From assembly GCF_023638035.1 (NCBI RefSeq), contig NZ_JAKRVX010000003.1, positions 1 to 64,000 of the forward strand: a stretch of 64,000 nucleotides of DNA, in the 5' to 3' direction. Shown piece after piece: positions 56,090 to 64,000 of the stretch. The position numbers were made by a program, and so were the translations under genes. How positions within the stretch are numbered: position 1 is the stretch's first letter; each line of letters starts with the position of its first letter. A model generated the notes under the pieces. It saw only the letters and a program-made list of their open reading frames with translations, ran no database searches and was not told where the DNA came from. Source of the DNA: Natronocalculus amylovorans (GTDB lineage Archaea > Halobacteriota > Halobacteria > Halobacteriales > Haloferacaceae).

Positions 56090-56515
56090 CTACTCTTCCG
56101 CAACTGAGCCGGCGTCTTTGAGGGTCTGTAACGAGATTGTGTTTGGCAAGAGCTCTCCAAGCGTGTATTCGGCACGGTCGTTATCACCAAGATCACAGAT
56201 AACAGGGAGGTCACCTCGGCAGAACTCTGCAAGAGACTGTCGACACATTCCACAGGGAGTTACTCCATCCCGAACACCGGAGGTGACAACAAGCGCGTCA
56301 AACTCCGTGTGCCCATTCTTCACAGCCTCCGCAAGCGCAACCTCCTCGGCATGAAGGCTATTTGAGTAGTTTGCATTTTCAATGTTACAACCGGTGTATA
56401 CCGTTCCATCAGCACTCCGAAGCGCAGCACCCACTCGGTACTCTGAGTACGGTACATATGCATCGTCAAGCGCATCGCGAGCAACAGCAATGAGATCGTC
56501 AAGATTCTCAACCAT
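56090..56515 (-). CDS. cdd: cytidine deaminase
   Basis: Converts cytidine to uridine in pyrimidine salvage. 141 residues, family length, from the start M-V-E-N-L-D-D-L. Zinc motif C-N-I-E-N-A-N-Y-S-N then H-A-E-E-V-A, and P-C-G-M-C-R-Q; with V-P-Y-S-E-Y-R-V-G-A-A near 24. The frame runs 38 codons upstream with non-typical residues, so the inner ATG was chosen. Pairs logically with the uridine phosphorylase-like gene. Confidence 0.93.
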   Translation of the reverse strand: MVENLDDLIAVARDALDDAYVPYSEYRVGAALRSADGTVYTGCNIENANYSNSLHAEEVALAEAVKNGHTEFDALVVTSGVRDGVTPCGMCRQSLAEFCRGDLPVICDLGDNDRAEYTLGELLPNTISLQTLKDAGSVAEE

Positions 56516-56597
56516 GCACTGTTTCGTGTGGCAACGACTGTGTATATTTCGACTTACCGGCCCATCCAATGGAAACCCACAAATCGCTTGACCCGCT

Positions 56598-56885
56598 ATG
56601 TTCGGTGTGGACGACGCAGACGCAGACACTGCTCAGGGTAGCACAATTCTCATTGCGGTCGCCATTAGTGCGATCATCACCGCAGGTATTCTTGGTCTAT
56701 TTGTCGGTGAACTTGGTGCAGAACAAGGTGAGATATCGGAGATTATCGTTTTGGACATCCTCACAGTCCCACTCAGTCCAGTTCCGCTTGCAGTGTATGC
56801 GATGGGCGCGACATCTCTCATCGTCATTGTGCTTTTTGGTGCTGTTTCGATCGCAGCCCGATTTGATTCACATGCAGAGCGATAG
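56598..56885 (+). CDS. two-TM small membrane protein
   Basis: 95 residues with two hydrophobic segments (about 16-40 and 60-88) separated by an acidic loop; acidic N-terminus D-D-A-D-A-D. Conserved style in haloarchaea, function unknown. It starts at ATG after an 82-bp spacer from the divergent cdd gene. Confidence 0.75.
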   Translation: MFGVDDADADTAQGSTILIAVAISAIITAGILGLFVGELGAEQGEISEIIVLDILTVPLSPVPLAVYAMGATSLIVIVLFGAVSIAARFDSHAER

Positions 56886-56935
56886 CCAAACATAAATCCA
56901 ATTTGTTTTTGAATATAGACTACGTATTTTGTAGT

Positions 56936-57193
56936 ATGTCTGCATCGTCTGGCGAAACAACAGACCCTCCAACAGAGCGTTTTTCACCGCCTGAAGAAGC
57001 GAATGCAGGAAAAAAGCGAAAACGTGCTGTGCTCTTATCGCTCCCGTTCTTACTGTTGGGGCTCGGTAATGTCGTACTCATTCTCAGCTGGGGATTAGAG
57101 CCACTGTGGGGGTTCGCGCTCCTCCCGCCAATTCTGTTTTGTACGGTGTTAACGTATATTGTATTTAGTACAGACTTTCTTGAAGGTCGTTAA
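56936..57193 (+). CDS. two-TM small membrane protein
   Basis: 85 residues from M-S-A-S-S-G-E-T-T. Acidic N-terminal 25 residues, a basic patch G-K-K-R-K-R, then two hydrophobic helices (about 33-54 and 58-78). The frame opens 11 codons earlier, but that stretch is Cys/Phe-rich and AT-rich, more like promoter DNA. Function unknown. Four-base overlap with the convergent GNAT gene. Confidence 0.72.
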   Translation: MSASSGETTDPPTERFSPPEEANAGKKRKRAVLLSLPFLLLGLGNVVLILSWGLEPLWGFALLPPILFCTVLTYIVFSTDFLEGR

Positions 57194-57768
57194 CGACCAG
57201 TATTGTATTTGTACGTCGCTTCCTCCGGATCAATTCCGAAATCCTCTGCGGTCGCCGTCGGCTCACCACCGGTTCCGTCATCTGCTCGTGCGTTTTTAAA
57301 TCGTTCTCTGGCACGTTCGGAGATCTTGAACTCCCCGCTGAGTTTACATCCCACGACATCGTCTGAGATCGTGTTTTGTTTTATTTCAAGACGGCGCTTC
57401 AATACGTCTGGTAACACTGACTGTTCGATTGTCTCGAATCCAAACTGTGCAAGATATGTTGGCTCATCAGTAAGCGAGTAGACCGCTTCAAACTCTTCAT
57501 CGCGAGCCTTTACAACTAATCGCTCAACAACATGTGCGCCAACACCTTGTTCACGCCACTCTGCAAGCACCCCAATCCCTGTGAGTTCGCACACATCTGG
57601 ATCTCCCGTATGGATTCGAAGCCGTCCAAAGCCCACTCTTGTGTTTGTATCTTCATCCACTGCAATAACATAGTCCCGTGATCGAAATGCTTCATCGTCT
57701 AGACCCATTGACTCAATCTGATCGAGGAGCCACACTTCATCTCGATTTTTAGCATCACGGACGTACAT
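57190..57768 (-). CDS. GNAT-family acetyltransferase
   Basis: 192 residues. Acetyl-CoA site V-L-A-E-W-R-E-Q-G-V-G-A-H-V-V near 71-85 (R/Q-x-x-G-x-G/A type). Start M-Y-V-R-D-A-K-N, inner ATG. The C-terminal 50 residues are an acidic extension beyond the GNAT core (T-A-E-D-F-G-I-D-P-E-E-A-T-Y-K-Y). N-acetylglutamate synthase-like members exist, but the substrate is unassigned. Confidence 0.85.
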   Translation of the reverse strand: MYVRDAKNRDEVWLLDQIESMGLDDEAFRSRDYVIAVDEDTNTRVGFGRLRIHTGDPDVCELTGIGVLAEWREQGVGAHVVERLVVKARDEEFEAVYSLTDEPTYLAQFGFETIEQSVLPDVLKRRLEIKQNTISDDVVGCKLSGEFKISERARERFKNARADDGTGGEPTATAEDFGIDPEEATYKYNTGR

Positions 57769-57862
57769 GTCAACATATACTGTCGGTGAGAGCAAAAACG
57801 TTCCCCGGCACAGATGCACTGCGTATCAGTTGTGAAAAATTATGTAGGTACGGCAACGACCT

Positions 57863-59872
57863 ATGTGTATGTCTGCGTACGATGAGTTTGACACGGTTGT
57901 CCATGAGCCTGATTCTGCATTTATCGAGTCAACGAATGTTGCTGCATTTATGCGAACCTATGGTATTGATGACTCCGATGCGCTCATCGATCGCTGTGGA
58001 TCGGGTATTGAGGGGGTAGCGGAATCCGGTGTTGAGTGGTTCTGGGACGAACTGCCGTCGTATCTCGGTGTCGAATTTTACGAGCCGTATGATCGGGTTC
58101 GGGACAACACTGATGGCCCCCAATTTTCTTCATGGTATCCCGGCGGGCAGATTAATATCGCACATAACGTGCTCGATCGCCACGCAGCAGTAGAGAGCCC
58201 AAACCGAAATCGTGTTGCGTGTATTTGGGAGGGTGAAGGTGGTGACGTTCGGGAAATCACATTCCACGAGCTTGCTCGACAGTCAAACAAGGTTGCAAAC
58301 GCGCTTGCGGAGCGAGGCATCGAAACAGGAGACACTGTCGGTCTGTATATGCCGATGGTTCCGGAAGTAATCTCAATTCTGTATGGCTGTTTCAAAATCG
58401 GTGCGATCGCGGTTCCGATCTTCTCCGGATTCGGTACTGAGGCAACCGCAACCCGGATCCGGGACAGCGAGTGTTCCGTTCTTTTCACCGCTGATGGCTT
58501 CTATCGGCGTGGTTCTCCGGTACCTCTTAAACAAACTGCTGATGATGCAATCGCGAACACGGACTCCGTTGAGCACAGCATTGTCTACGATCGCTTAGGC
58601 TCAATTAGCGACCCTGACAAGTCTATCAAATGGAAGCGGTATGACGAGTCATGGGAGGATGCGATCGAGTCATGTGCGGACACCTACGACACCAAATCGC
58701 TTCCATCGGACCAAGCGGCGATGCTTCTGTACTCCTCTGGAACGACTGGCAAGCCAAAAGGAATTATCCATACCCATGCGGGAGTGTTGATGCAATGCGC
58801 AAAGGAGATCCACTTTGGGTTTGATCAGAAACCAAGTGATCGGTTCTTTTGGGTATCCGACATTGGCTGGATGATGGGTCCATGGATGCTGATCGGAAAT
58901 CACACATTTGCGGGAACGATCTTTATGTACGAGGGCGCTCCCGATTATCCACAGCCCGACAGATTCTGGGAGATGATCGACAGACACAGTCTAACGACGT
59001 TTGGCATCTCACCGACTGCGATCCGTGCGCTTCGAAAACACGGCGATGAGTGGGTTGAAGGACATGACCTCTCCAGTATCCGGCTGCTTGGATCGACTGG
59101 TGAGCCGTGGGATCCAGAATCGTGGCTGTGGTTCTATGAGAACGTTGGGCAGGGGCAGGCACCAATTATGAATATCTCCGGTGGGACCGAAATCTGTGGC
59201 TGTTTCTTGATGCCACTTCCGACCCAACCACAGAAACCATGCACACTTGGCGGCCCAGGCCTGGGAATGGATATTGATATTGTCGATGTTGATGGAAACA
59301 GCGTCCGTGAAGCAAACGAACGCGGCTACTTGGTTGCTCGTGATTCCTGTCCATCACTGACAAAGTCGCTCTGGTCTGGTGATGAGCGCTATCTCAACAC
59401 CTACTGGAGCACGTGGGACAATCTCTGGGATCATGGCGACTGGGCACAAAAAGACAAAGACGGTTTCTGGTTCCTGCATGGCCGATCGGACGATGCACTC
59501 AACATCGCTGGTCGAAAAGTTGGCCCCGCAGAGATTGAAGCAGTGTTGATTGATCACGAAGCCGTCAATCAAGCCGCCGCTGTTGGTGTCTCAGACGAGA
59601 CAACGGGAACTGCGGTTGTTGCATACGTTGTGCTTGAAGATGGCGTTGACCAATCTGCGGAGCTTCGATCGGAGCTTCGATCGCTTGTCGGTGAGGAGCA
59701 TGGCAAACCATTCCGTCCACGTGAGATCCGCTTCGTCTCACAGTTCCCAAAAACACAGAGCGGCAAGATCATCCGCCGGGCGATCGCTGCCGTCTATGAG
59801 GGCGACGATCTTGGCGATCTCTCGAGCATCGAAAACCCGGATGCGTTAGCTGAGCTAGAACCATCTGAGTAA
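57863..59872 (+). CDS. acetyl-CoA/acyl-CoA synthetase, AMP-forming
   Basis: 669 residues. ATP motif L-Y-S-S-G-T-T-G-K-P-K-G near 291; S-G-G-T-E-I near 438; W-F-L-H-G-R-S-D-D-A-L-N near 535; C-terminal catalytic lysine in T-Q-S-G-K-I-I-R-R-A near 635. The N-terminal 100 residues (W-F-W-D-E-L-P and similar) match the acetyl-/propionyl-CoA synthetase subgroup. Either the ATG at 57863 or at 57869 could start it. It contains a small duplication: 59664-59687 encodes E-L-R-S twice. Confidence 0.9.
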   Translation: MCMSAYDEFDTVVHEPDSAFIESTNVAAFMRTYGIDDSDALIDRCGSGIEGVAESGVEWFWDELPSYLGVEFYEPYDRVRDNTDGPQFSSWYPGGQINIAHNVLDRHAAVESPNRNRVACIWEGEGGDVREITFHELARQSNKVANALAERGIETGDTVGLYMPMVPEVISILYGCFKIGAIAVPIFSGFGTEATATRIRDSECSVLFTADGFYRRGSPVPLKQTADDAIANTDSVEHSIVYDRLGSISDPDKSIKWKRYDESWEDAIESCADTYDTKSLPSDQAAMLLYSSGTTGKPKGIIHTHAGVLMQCAKEIHFGFDQKPSDRFFWVSDIGWMMGPWMLIGNHTFAGTIFMYEGAPDYPQPDRFWEMIDRHSLTTFGISPTAIRALRKHGDEWVEGHDLSSIRLLGSTGEPWDPESWLWFYENVGQGQAPIMNISGGTEICGCFLMPLPTQPQKPCTLGGPGLGMDIDIVDVDGNSVREANERGYLVARDSCPSLTKSLWSGDERYLNTYWSTWDNLWDHGDWAQKDKDGFWFLHGRSDDALNIAGRKVGPAEIEAVLIDHEAVNQAAAVGVSDETTGTAVVAYVVLEDGVDQSAELRSELRSLVGEEHGKPFRPREIRFVSQFPKTQSGKIIRRAIAAVYEGDDLGDLSSIENPDALAELEPSE

Positions 59873-59898
59873 CAGTGAGTAACGCTAGGTGGCGTCGC

Positions 59899-60615
59899 TT
59901 ACTCGGTAATCGTATACACTCGATCGGTCTCGATGTCGACGGTTCCGTTCGTCTCATCAACTAGATACGCATCAGCGATCGGTTCATCAGTAAATACTGC
60001 GGTTGCACCGACGGATAGCGCTCCAATGAGACCGCGACCGATCGTCTCTGGCTTCGAAAGTGCCGGGTGGATACCAAGCCGCTCACCAGCAGAGAGCGAA
60101 AGCACCGAGACGGTTTGTTGTGCCATCTCCATGAGATCAGCGTGAGTGTAGGTTGTTTCACCAGCAAGGAGAACAGGTGTCTCCGGTGTCACTGTGCTCG
60201 GCGGGAATCCTGGGTTTTCGCTCCACACTTCCTTCTCCCAATGCGTGGTTGCTGGCTTCGTTGGCGGTCCACCGTATACTGCAAGCCGTGTCCCCGGTTC
60301 GACCGTGACTGTTGCTTCGTGCTCCACATTGGTTAGAAGCACTCTTCTGTGCTTTCGATCGGTTTCAAACGTTGCCACCGCACCAAGCTGTGCAGCTCCG
60401 AAAAACGCGAGCAGCGGCTCTGGACGCAACTCCGGTTCGATCGCTACTGTTGCACCCGATCCAACACCAAGATACCGAAGTACATTCCCCGATTTATATG
60501 CCGTCGTGATAAAATCGTGATAGCTCATCTCTCGATCGATCGCTGGAAACGAGACTGCCGGCGTACTCTCTCGCCGATCGCGTGAGAGGAGACCCGGTAC
60601 TGTATCCATAGCCAT
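59899..60615 (-). CDS. reduced AMP-binding-like protein
   Basis: About 238 residues resembling the N-terminal part of acyl-CoA synthetases: S-Y-H-D-F-I-T-T-A, V-L-R-Y-L-G-V-G-S-G-A-T-V-A-I, L-L-A-F-F-G-A-A-Q-L-G-A near 70-81. The second half keeps a G-E-T-T-Y-T-H-A-D-L-M-E segment. But the ATP motif S-G-T-T-G-x-P-K and the C-terminal catalytic Lys region are missing. The start may be M-A-M-D-T-V-P. The frame is intact and shows no decay, so it is probably a stable reduced family (regulatory or binding role) rather than a pseudogene. Convergent with the full-length synthetase. Confidence 0.72.
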   Translation of the reverse strand: MAMDTVPGLLSRDRRESTPAVSFPAIDREMSYHDFITTAYKSGNVLRYLGVGSGATVAIEPELRPEPLLAFFGAAQLGAVATFETDRKHRRVLLTNVEHEATVTVEPGTRLAVYGGPPTKPATTHWEKEVWSENPGFPPSTVTPETPVLLAGETTYTHADLMEMAQQTVSVLSLSAGERLGIHPALSKPETIGRGLIGALSVGATAVFTDEPIADAYLVDETNGTVDIETDRVYTITE

Positions 60616-60766
60616 ATTTACTGTTTGTTGTGAGGATGGAAAATACCGCTGACAGACGCTGAACAACCGTAGTGAAATGTGGGACTATGTCACACTACGT
60701 TTCCGATGAAATATCGCATTCAGTAGGAACATCAGGTCAGCCGAAAACAGCGAAAATCACCCTCTC

Positions 60767-61921
60767 TCAAAAGGAGTTTTTGATCTTCTCGAAGAAACCT
60801 TCAGAGATGTTCACTTCCTCACCGCCTGCTTCTGCAAATGCTTCGAGCGCTTCTTTCTGTTCTTCGTTGAGTTTTTTCGGTGTGACTACCTGAACTGTGA
60901 CATATAGATTACCGCTCCCGCGTCCTCGAAGCCGCGGCATCCCCTTGCCACGAAGACGGAATGTCTCACCGCTTTGGGTCGCTTCCGGAATCTCAAACTC
61001 AACCGGTCCATCTAGTGTCGGCACTTCGACTGTCGATCCAAAGACAACCTGTGGGAACGAGACCGCAAGGTTGTACCGAAGATCGTCACTGTCACGCTCA
61101 AACTCATCGTGTGGTGTTACCTCAACATCAATAAGGAGGTCGCCGTTTGGCCCACCATTCTCACCAGGTGCACCCTCTCGTTCCATTCGGAGTGTCTGTC
61201 CAGTTCGGATTCCAGCTGGCACGTCAACCGAAAGCGTCGCTTCAGCACGAATCTGTCCCTGCCCACTACACGATGAGCAGGTTTCATCAGCAGTCTCCCC
61301 ATCACCGCCACACCGACGACAGGTTGTTGACTGCTGCACTCGGCCAAATGGCGTCTGTTGTACCTGTGTCACCTGTCCTTGGCCGTTACACTCTGGACAT
61401 GTTTCGACGTTCGCATCCGGTGGGTGACCATTTCCATCACAGTCGGGACACTTCTCTGGGCGCGTAACTGTAAACTGTTTTGTGGCACCCTCATACGCCT
61501 CTTCGAGGTCGATCGTCATCGACGTCCGAAGATCGCGGCCTTGTCGTGGCCTATTTGCTGCTTGGCGACCACCTCCACCCCCGCCGAAGAATTGATTAAA
61601 GAGGTCTTCGAAACCGCCAGCGCCAGCACCACCTGCACCGCCAAAGCCACCACCAAATCCACCGGCCCCGGCTCCGCCAGCGCCACCGCGTTTTTCAGCT
61701 TGCTCAAAACGATCGTGGCCAAGCCGATCGTACGCTTGTCGCTTTTCTTCGTCGGTGAGGACTTCTTTTGCCTTCTGCACTTTTTTAAATTTTTCCTCTG
61801 CATCAGGCTCGTCGCTCACGTCTGGATGGTACTGTGCTGCTTTCTTTCGATACGCACTTTTTATCTCCGATTCATCCGCATCGTTGGAGACGCCAAGTAC
61901 ATCATAAAAATCCTCACTCAT
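60767..61921 (-). CDS. dnaJ: chaperone DnaJ (type I Hsp40)
   Basis: Co-chaperone stimulating DnaK ATPase. 384 residues. J domain with H32-P-D34, Gly/Phe/Ala-rich region about 78-115 (G-G-A-G-G-A-G-A-G-G-F), four zinc-finger repeats (C-P-D-C-D-G-N-G, C-P-E-C-N-G-Q-G, C-R-R-C-G-G-D-G, C-S-S-C-S-G-Q-G), and the C-terminal substrate domain. A Shine-Dalgarno-like GGAGGA is 9-10 nt before the ATG. It lies downstream of dnaK, separated by 113 bp. Confidence 0.97.
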   Translation of the reverse strand: MSEDFYDVLGVSNDADESEIKSAYRKKAAQYHPDVSDEPDAEEKFKKVQKAKEVLTDEEKRQAYDRLGHDRFEQAEKRGGAGGAGAGGFGGGFGGAGGAGAGGFEDLFNQFFGGGGGGRQAANRPRQGRDLRTSMTIDLEEAYEGATKQFTVTRPEKCPDCDGNGHPPDANVETCPECNGQGQVTQVQQTPFGRVQQSTTCRRCGGDGETADETCSSCSGQGQIRAEATLSVDVPAGIRTGQTLRMEREGAPGENGGPNGDLLIDVEVTPHDEFERDSDDLRYNLAVSFPQVVFGSTVEVPTLDGPVEFEIPEATQSGETFRLRGKGMPRLRGRGSGNLYVTVQVVTPKKLNEEQKEALEAFAEAGGEEVNISEGFFEKIKNSF

Positions 61922-61930
61922 ACTCTATGT

Positions 61931-61936
61931 TCCTCC
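61931..61936 (-). promoter_or_regulatory. Shine-Dalgarno of dnaJ
   Basis: GGAGGA on the minus strand 9-10 nt upstream of the dnaJ ATG. Worth noting because most genes in the window lack a clear ribosome binding site. Confidence 0.6.
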
Positions 61937-62034
61937 GGGCTGTCCGTGCTCATTCTTGCGTTACGGTTTGTGTGACGGTACTTGTGTGGTGTGACTTCGA
62001 TTGGTGGACTCGATGTAATCGATACGTTGGGTAC

Positions 62035-63921
62035 TTACTTTTCGTCTTCCGCAACGTCTTCGAAGTCCGCATCTACGTACTCATCACCGTCGGCTGCGTC
62101 AGCATCTGCACCTGGGCCTTGGCCTCCCATACCGGCTCCGCCTGCACCACCTGGACCGGCTTGTGCTTGCTGTGCCTGCTCTTGATACATTCGCTTCCCG
62201 ATTTCTTGAAGTTCTTTCGAGAGGGATTCAGTCGCGTCTTGGAGCTCTTCTGTGCTTGCATCTTCGTCCTCAAGCACTGACTCAAGCTCTTCTACAGCAG
62301 CCTCGATATCCGCCTGCAGTTCATCATCGACGTTCTCTTCGTTCTCCTCTAGGAGGGTTTCTGCTCGCTGAACCGCCCCTTCTGCCTCATTACGGGCTTC
62401 GATCTGCTCTCGGCGCTGTTTATCCTCTTCTGCGTGTTGTTCAGCTTCGTCCTGCATTCGCTCGATCTCCTCATCGGAGAGCCCAGCGCCACCTTCGATC
62501 GTGATGTTCTCTTGATTTCCGGAGCCTTTGTCCTCCGCAGAAACGTTCACGATCCCGTTTTCGTCAATATTGAATGACACTTCAATCTGTGGTGTTCCGG
62601 CAGGCGCAGGTGGAATGCCTGCAAGCATGAACTCACCAAGAAGTTCGTTCTGGTTTGCGATCTCTCGCTCCCCTTGGAAGACACGAACCTGCACTGAGGT
62701 TTGGTTGTCTGCTGCCGTTGTGAAGATCTTTGACTCCTCAGTTGGGATCGTGGTGTTCTTTTCGATCAGTCGTTCGAAGAGCCCACCCTTAACCTCAATA
62801 CCAAGGCTGAGTGGCGTTACGTCAAGCAGGACGATGTCGTCAACTTCGCCACCAAGGACGCCACCTTGAATTGCTGCTCCAAGTGCAACAGCCTCGTCTG
62901 GGTTGACGTTCTTTTTCGGCTCTTTACCGATAATTTCGGTTACCTTCTCAGAGACCTGTGGCATTCGGGTCGATCCACCGACGAGAATAACCTCATCGAT
63001 GTCGTCCGTGTTGTAGTCTGCGTCAGAGAGCGCCTGCTCAGTCGGGTCGACAGTTCGATCGATTAGATCCTTCGTGATCGACTCGAACTTTGCACGCGTG
63101 ATTGAGGTCTCTAAGTGAACCGGACCAGTGTCAGTTGCCGTAATGAACGGCAAGTTCACTTTGGCTTCTTTTCGGTTTGAGAGCTCGATTTTTGCTTCCT
63201 CTGCGGCGTCTTTGAGACGCTGGAGGGCTTGTCGATCCTCTCGAAGGTCAATACCATGATTGCCCTTGAATTCATCCGCAAGGTAATCAATAATCGCCTG
63301 GTCCCAGTCATCGCCACCTAGGTCGTTGTCACCGTTTGTTGCAACAACCTCGTAGACACCGCCACCGAGATCAAGAACGGAGACATCGAACGTTCCGCCA
63401 CCAAGATCGTAGACAAGAACCGTCTGATCGGAATCATCATCAAGGCCGTATGCCATTGATGCAGCAGTTGGCTCGTTTACAATCCGTTCAACATCGAGCC
63501 CGGCAATCTCTCCTGCATTCTTTGTTGCCTGTCGTTGTTTGTCGTTGAAATATGCAGGGACTGTAATAACTGCCTTTTTAAGTTCGTCGCCGAGGTATTC
63601 TTCGGCGTCACGTTTGATTTTCTGGAGAATCATTGCCGAAATCTGTTCAGGTGTATACTTTTCACCCTCGATATCGACAGTGTAATTCTCCTCGCCCATG
63701 TGTCGTTTTATGGACTGAATCGTCCGATCTGGGTTTTGGACTGCCTGGTTTTTCGCCGGCTTCCCGACGAGTCGCTCTCCGTCGTCCGTGAACGCCACGA
63801 CGGATGGTGTTGTTCTGTCACCTTCCGAATTCACGATGATCTCGGGATCTCCGCCTTCCATCACCGCGAACGCGCTGTTGGTGGTACCGAGATCGATACC
63901 GAGAATCTTGTTACTCGCCAT
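62035..63921 (-). CDS. dnaK: chaperone DnaK (Hsp70)
   Basis: Hsp70 chaperone, 628 residues. Nucleotide-binding domain: G-I-D-L-G-T-T-N-S at 8-16, [10 protein letters not shown] near 170, [10 protein letters not shown] near 310. The substrate domain (about 365-480) includes [11 protein letters not shown]. The lid is Glu-rich and the tail has a Gly/Ala/Gln-rich stretch before an acidic end (D-V-A-E-D-E-K). Archaeal dnaK is of bacterial origin and usually comes with grpE; grpE is not within this window. Confidence 0.98.
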   Translation of the reverse strand: MASNKILGIDLGTTNSAFAVMEGGDPEIIVNSEGDRTTPSVVAFTDDGERLVGKPAKNQAVQNPDRTIQSIKRHMGEENYTVDIEGEKYTPEQISAMILQKIKRDAEEYLGDELKKAVITVPAYFNDKQRQATKNAGEIAGLDVERIVNEPTAASMAYGLDDDSDQTVLVYDLGGGTFDVSVLDLGGGVYEVVATNGDNDLGGDDWDQAIIDYLADEFKGNHGIDLREDRQALQRLKDAAEEAKIELSNRKEAKVNLPFITATDTGPVHLETSITRAKFESITKDLIDRTVDPTEQALSDADYNTDDIDEVILVGGSTRMPQVSEKVTEIIGKEPKKNVNPDEAVALGAAIQGGVLGGEVDDIVLLDVTPLSLGIEVKGGLFERLIEKNTTIPTEESKIFTTAADNQTSVQVRVFQGEREIANQNELLGEFMLAGIPPAPAGTPQIEVSFNIDENGIVNVSAEDKGSGNQENITIEGGAGLSDEEIERMQDEAEQHAEEDKQRREQIEARNEAEGAVQRAETLLEENEENVDDELQADIEAAVEELESVLEDEDASTEELQDATESLSKELQEIGKRMYQEQAQQAQAGPGGAGGAGMGGQGPGADADAADGDEYVDADFEDVAEDEK

Positions 63922-63927
63922 CTTGTT

Positions 63928-63934
63928 CTCCTTT
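63928..63934 (-). promoter_or_regulatory. Shine-Dalgarno of dnaK
   Basis: AAGGAG on the minus strand, 7-8 nt before the dnaK ATG (63921). This supports the start and shows that dnaK is translated from a leadered mRNA. Confidence 0.65.
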
Positions 63935-64000
63935 ATCGGCTTGTGTCGGTTAAAGGTTACTAGATATGCTAACTCACACTTTGGTGGTAAGTCTACGCTG

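Noticed and set aside
59664-59687. 12-bp tandem repeat in the acyl-CoA synthetase gene
   Set aside because: In frame (E-L-R-S twice), only two copies, driven by the common CGATCG core; not a separate element.

Overview
The window is a gene-dense piece of a haloarchaeal (class Halobacteria) chromosome. The evidence is the gene content (archaeal TFB, proteasome beta subunit, archaeal ATP-dependent DNA ligase, JAMM desampylase, DUF555, UPF0058, Agl23-type membrane glycosyltransferase), the acidic proteins, the Tat lipoprotein signal on a secreted protease, and the mostly leaderless starts. Base composition looks moderate (about half G+C), low for the class; I cannot name the genus. The palindrome CGATCG is extremely frequent in coding DNA: I counted 16 in the first 3.06 kb, where composition predicts fewer than one.

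Layout. 0.1-8.4 kb: MFS permease, DNA ligase, amphi-Trp protein, GCS2-like protein, proteasome beta, small membrane protein, DUF555, XRE-CBS regulator, hydroxyproline dehydratase-type enzyme. 8.4-18 kb: purM, a TraB-M50 protease pair sharing 4 bp, membrane-anchored winged-helix protein, bifunctional-nuclease-family protein, hotdog thioesterase, HtrA lipoprotein protease, cobT, second MFS permease. 18-25.5 kb: ileS, a Cys/His mini-protein, MutS-like ATPase, UPF0058, two YeeE/YedE halves, metallo-beta-lactamase-fold hydrolase. 25.6-31.6 kb: pseudokinase with 7-TM partner, JAMM desampylase, acyl-CoA dehydrogenase, menE, UspA. 31.6-41.5 kb: Agl23-like protein, winged helix plus small membrane protein, TFB after a long AT-rich spacer, zinc-ribbon mini-protein, second copies of UPF0058 and DUF555, Ogg-type glycosylase, M20 amidohydrolase, amylomaltase, DCC protein.

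41.5-46.6 kb: a non-coding stretch that folds into five hairpins, three of which show the same loop; then an HTH regulator, PRC-barrel protein, DHH phosphoesterase, tRNA-Lys, a duplicated small membrane protein and a cytochrome P450. 46.6-64 kb: gyrB-gyrA, arginase, HTH regulator, NDH-2-like oxidoreductase, nucleoside phosphorylase and cytidine deaminase (pyrimidine salvage) around a serine hydrolase, two small membrane proteins, GNAT, an acyl-CoA synthetase and a reduced AMP-binding-like protein, and dnaJ and dnaK.

Most of the window is chromosomal housekeeping. The most notable unexplained signal is the candidate RNA at 41520-41735: three successive hairpins with unrelated stem sequences carry a common YYYTGCCCGGR loop, and wobble pairs indicate the minus strand is the RNA. 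It lies divergent from an HTH regulator gene. I found no CRISPR array, prophage or intact insertion sequence.
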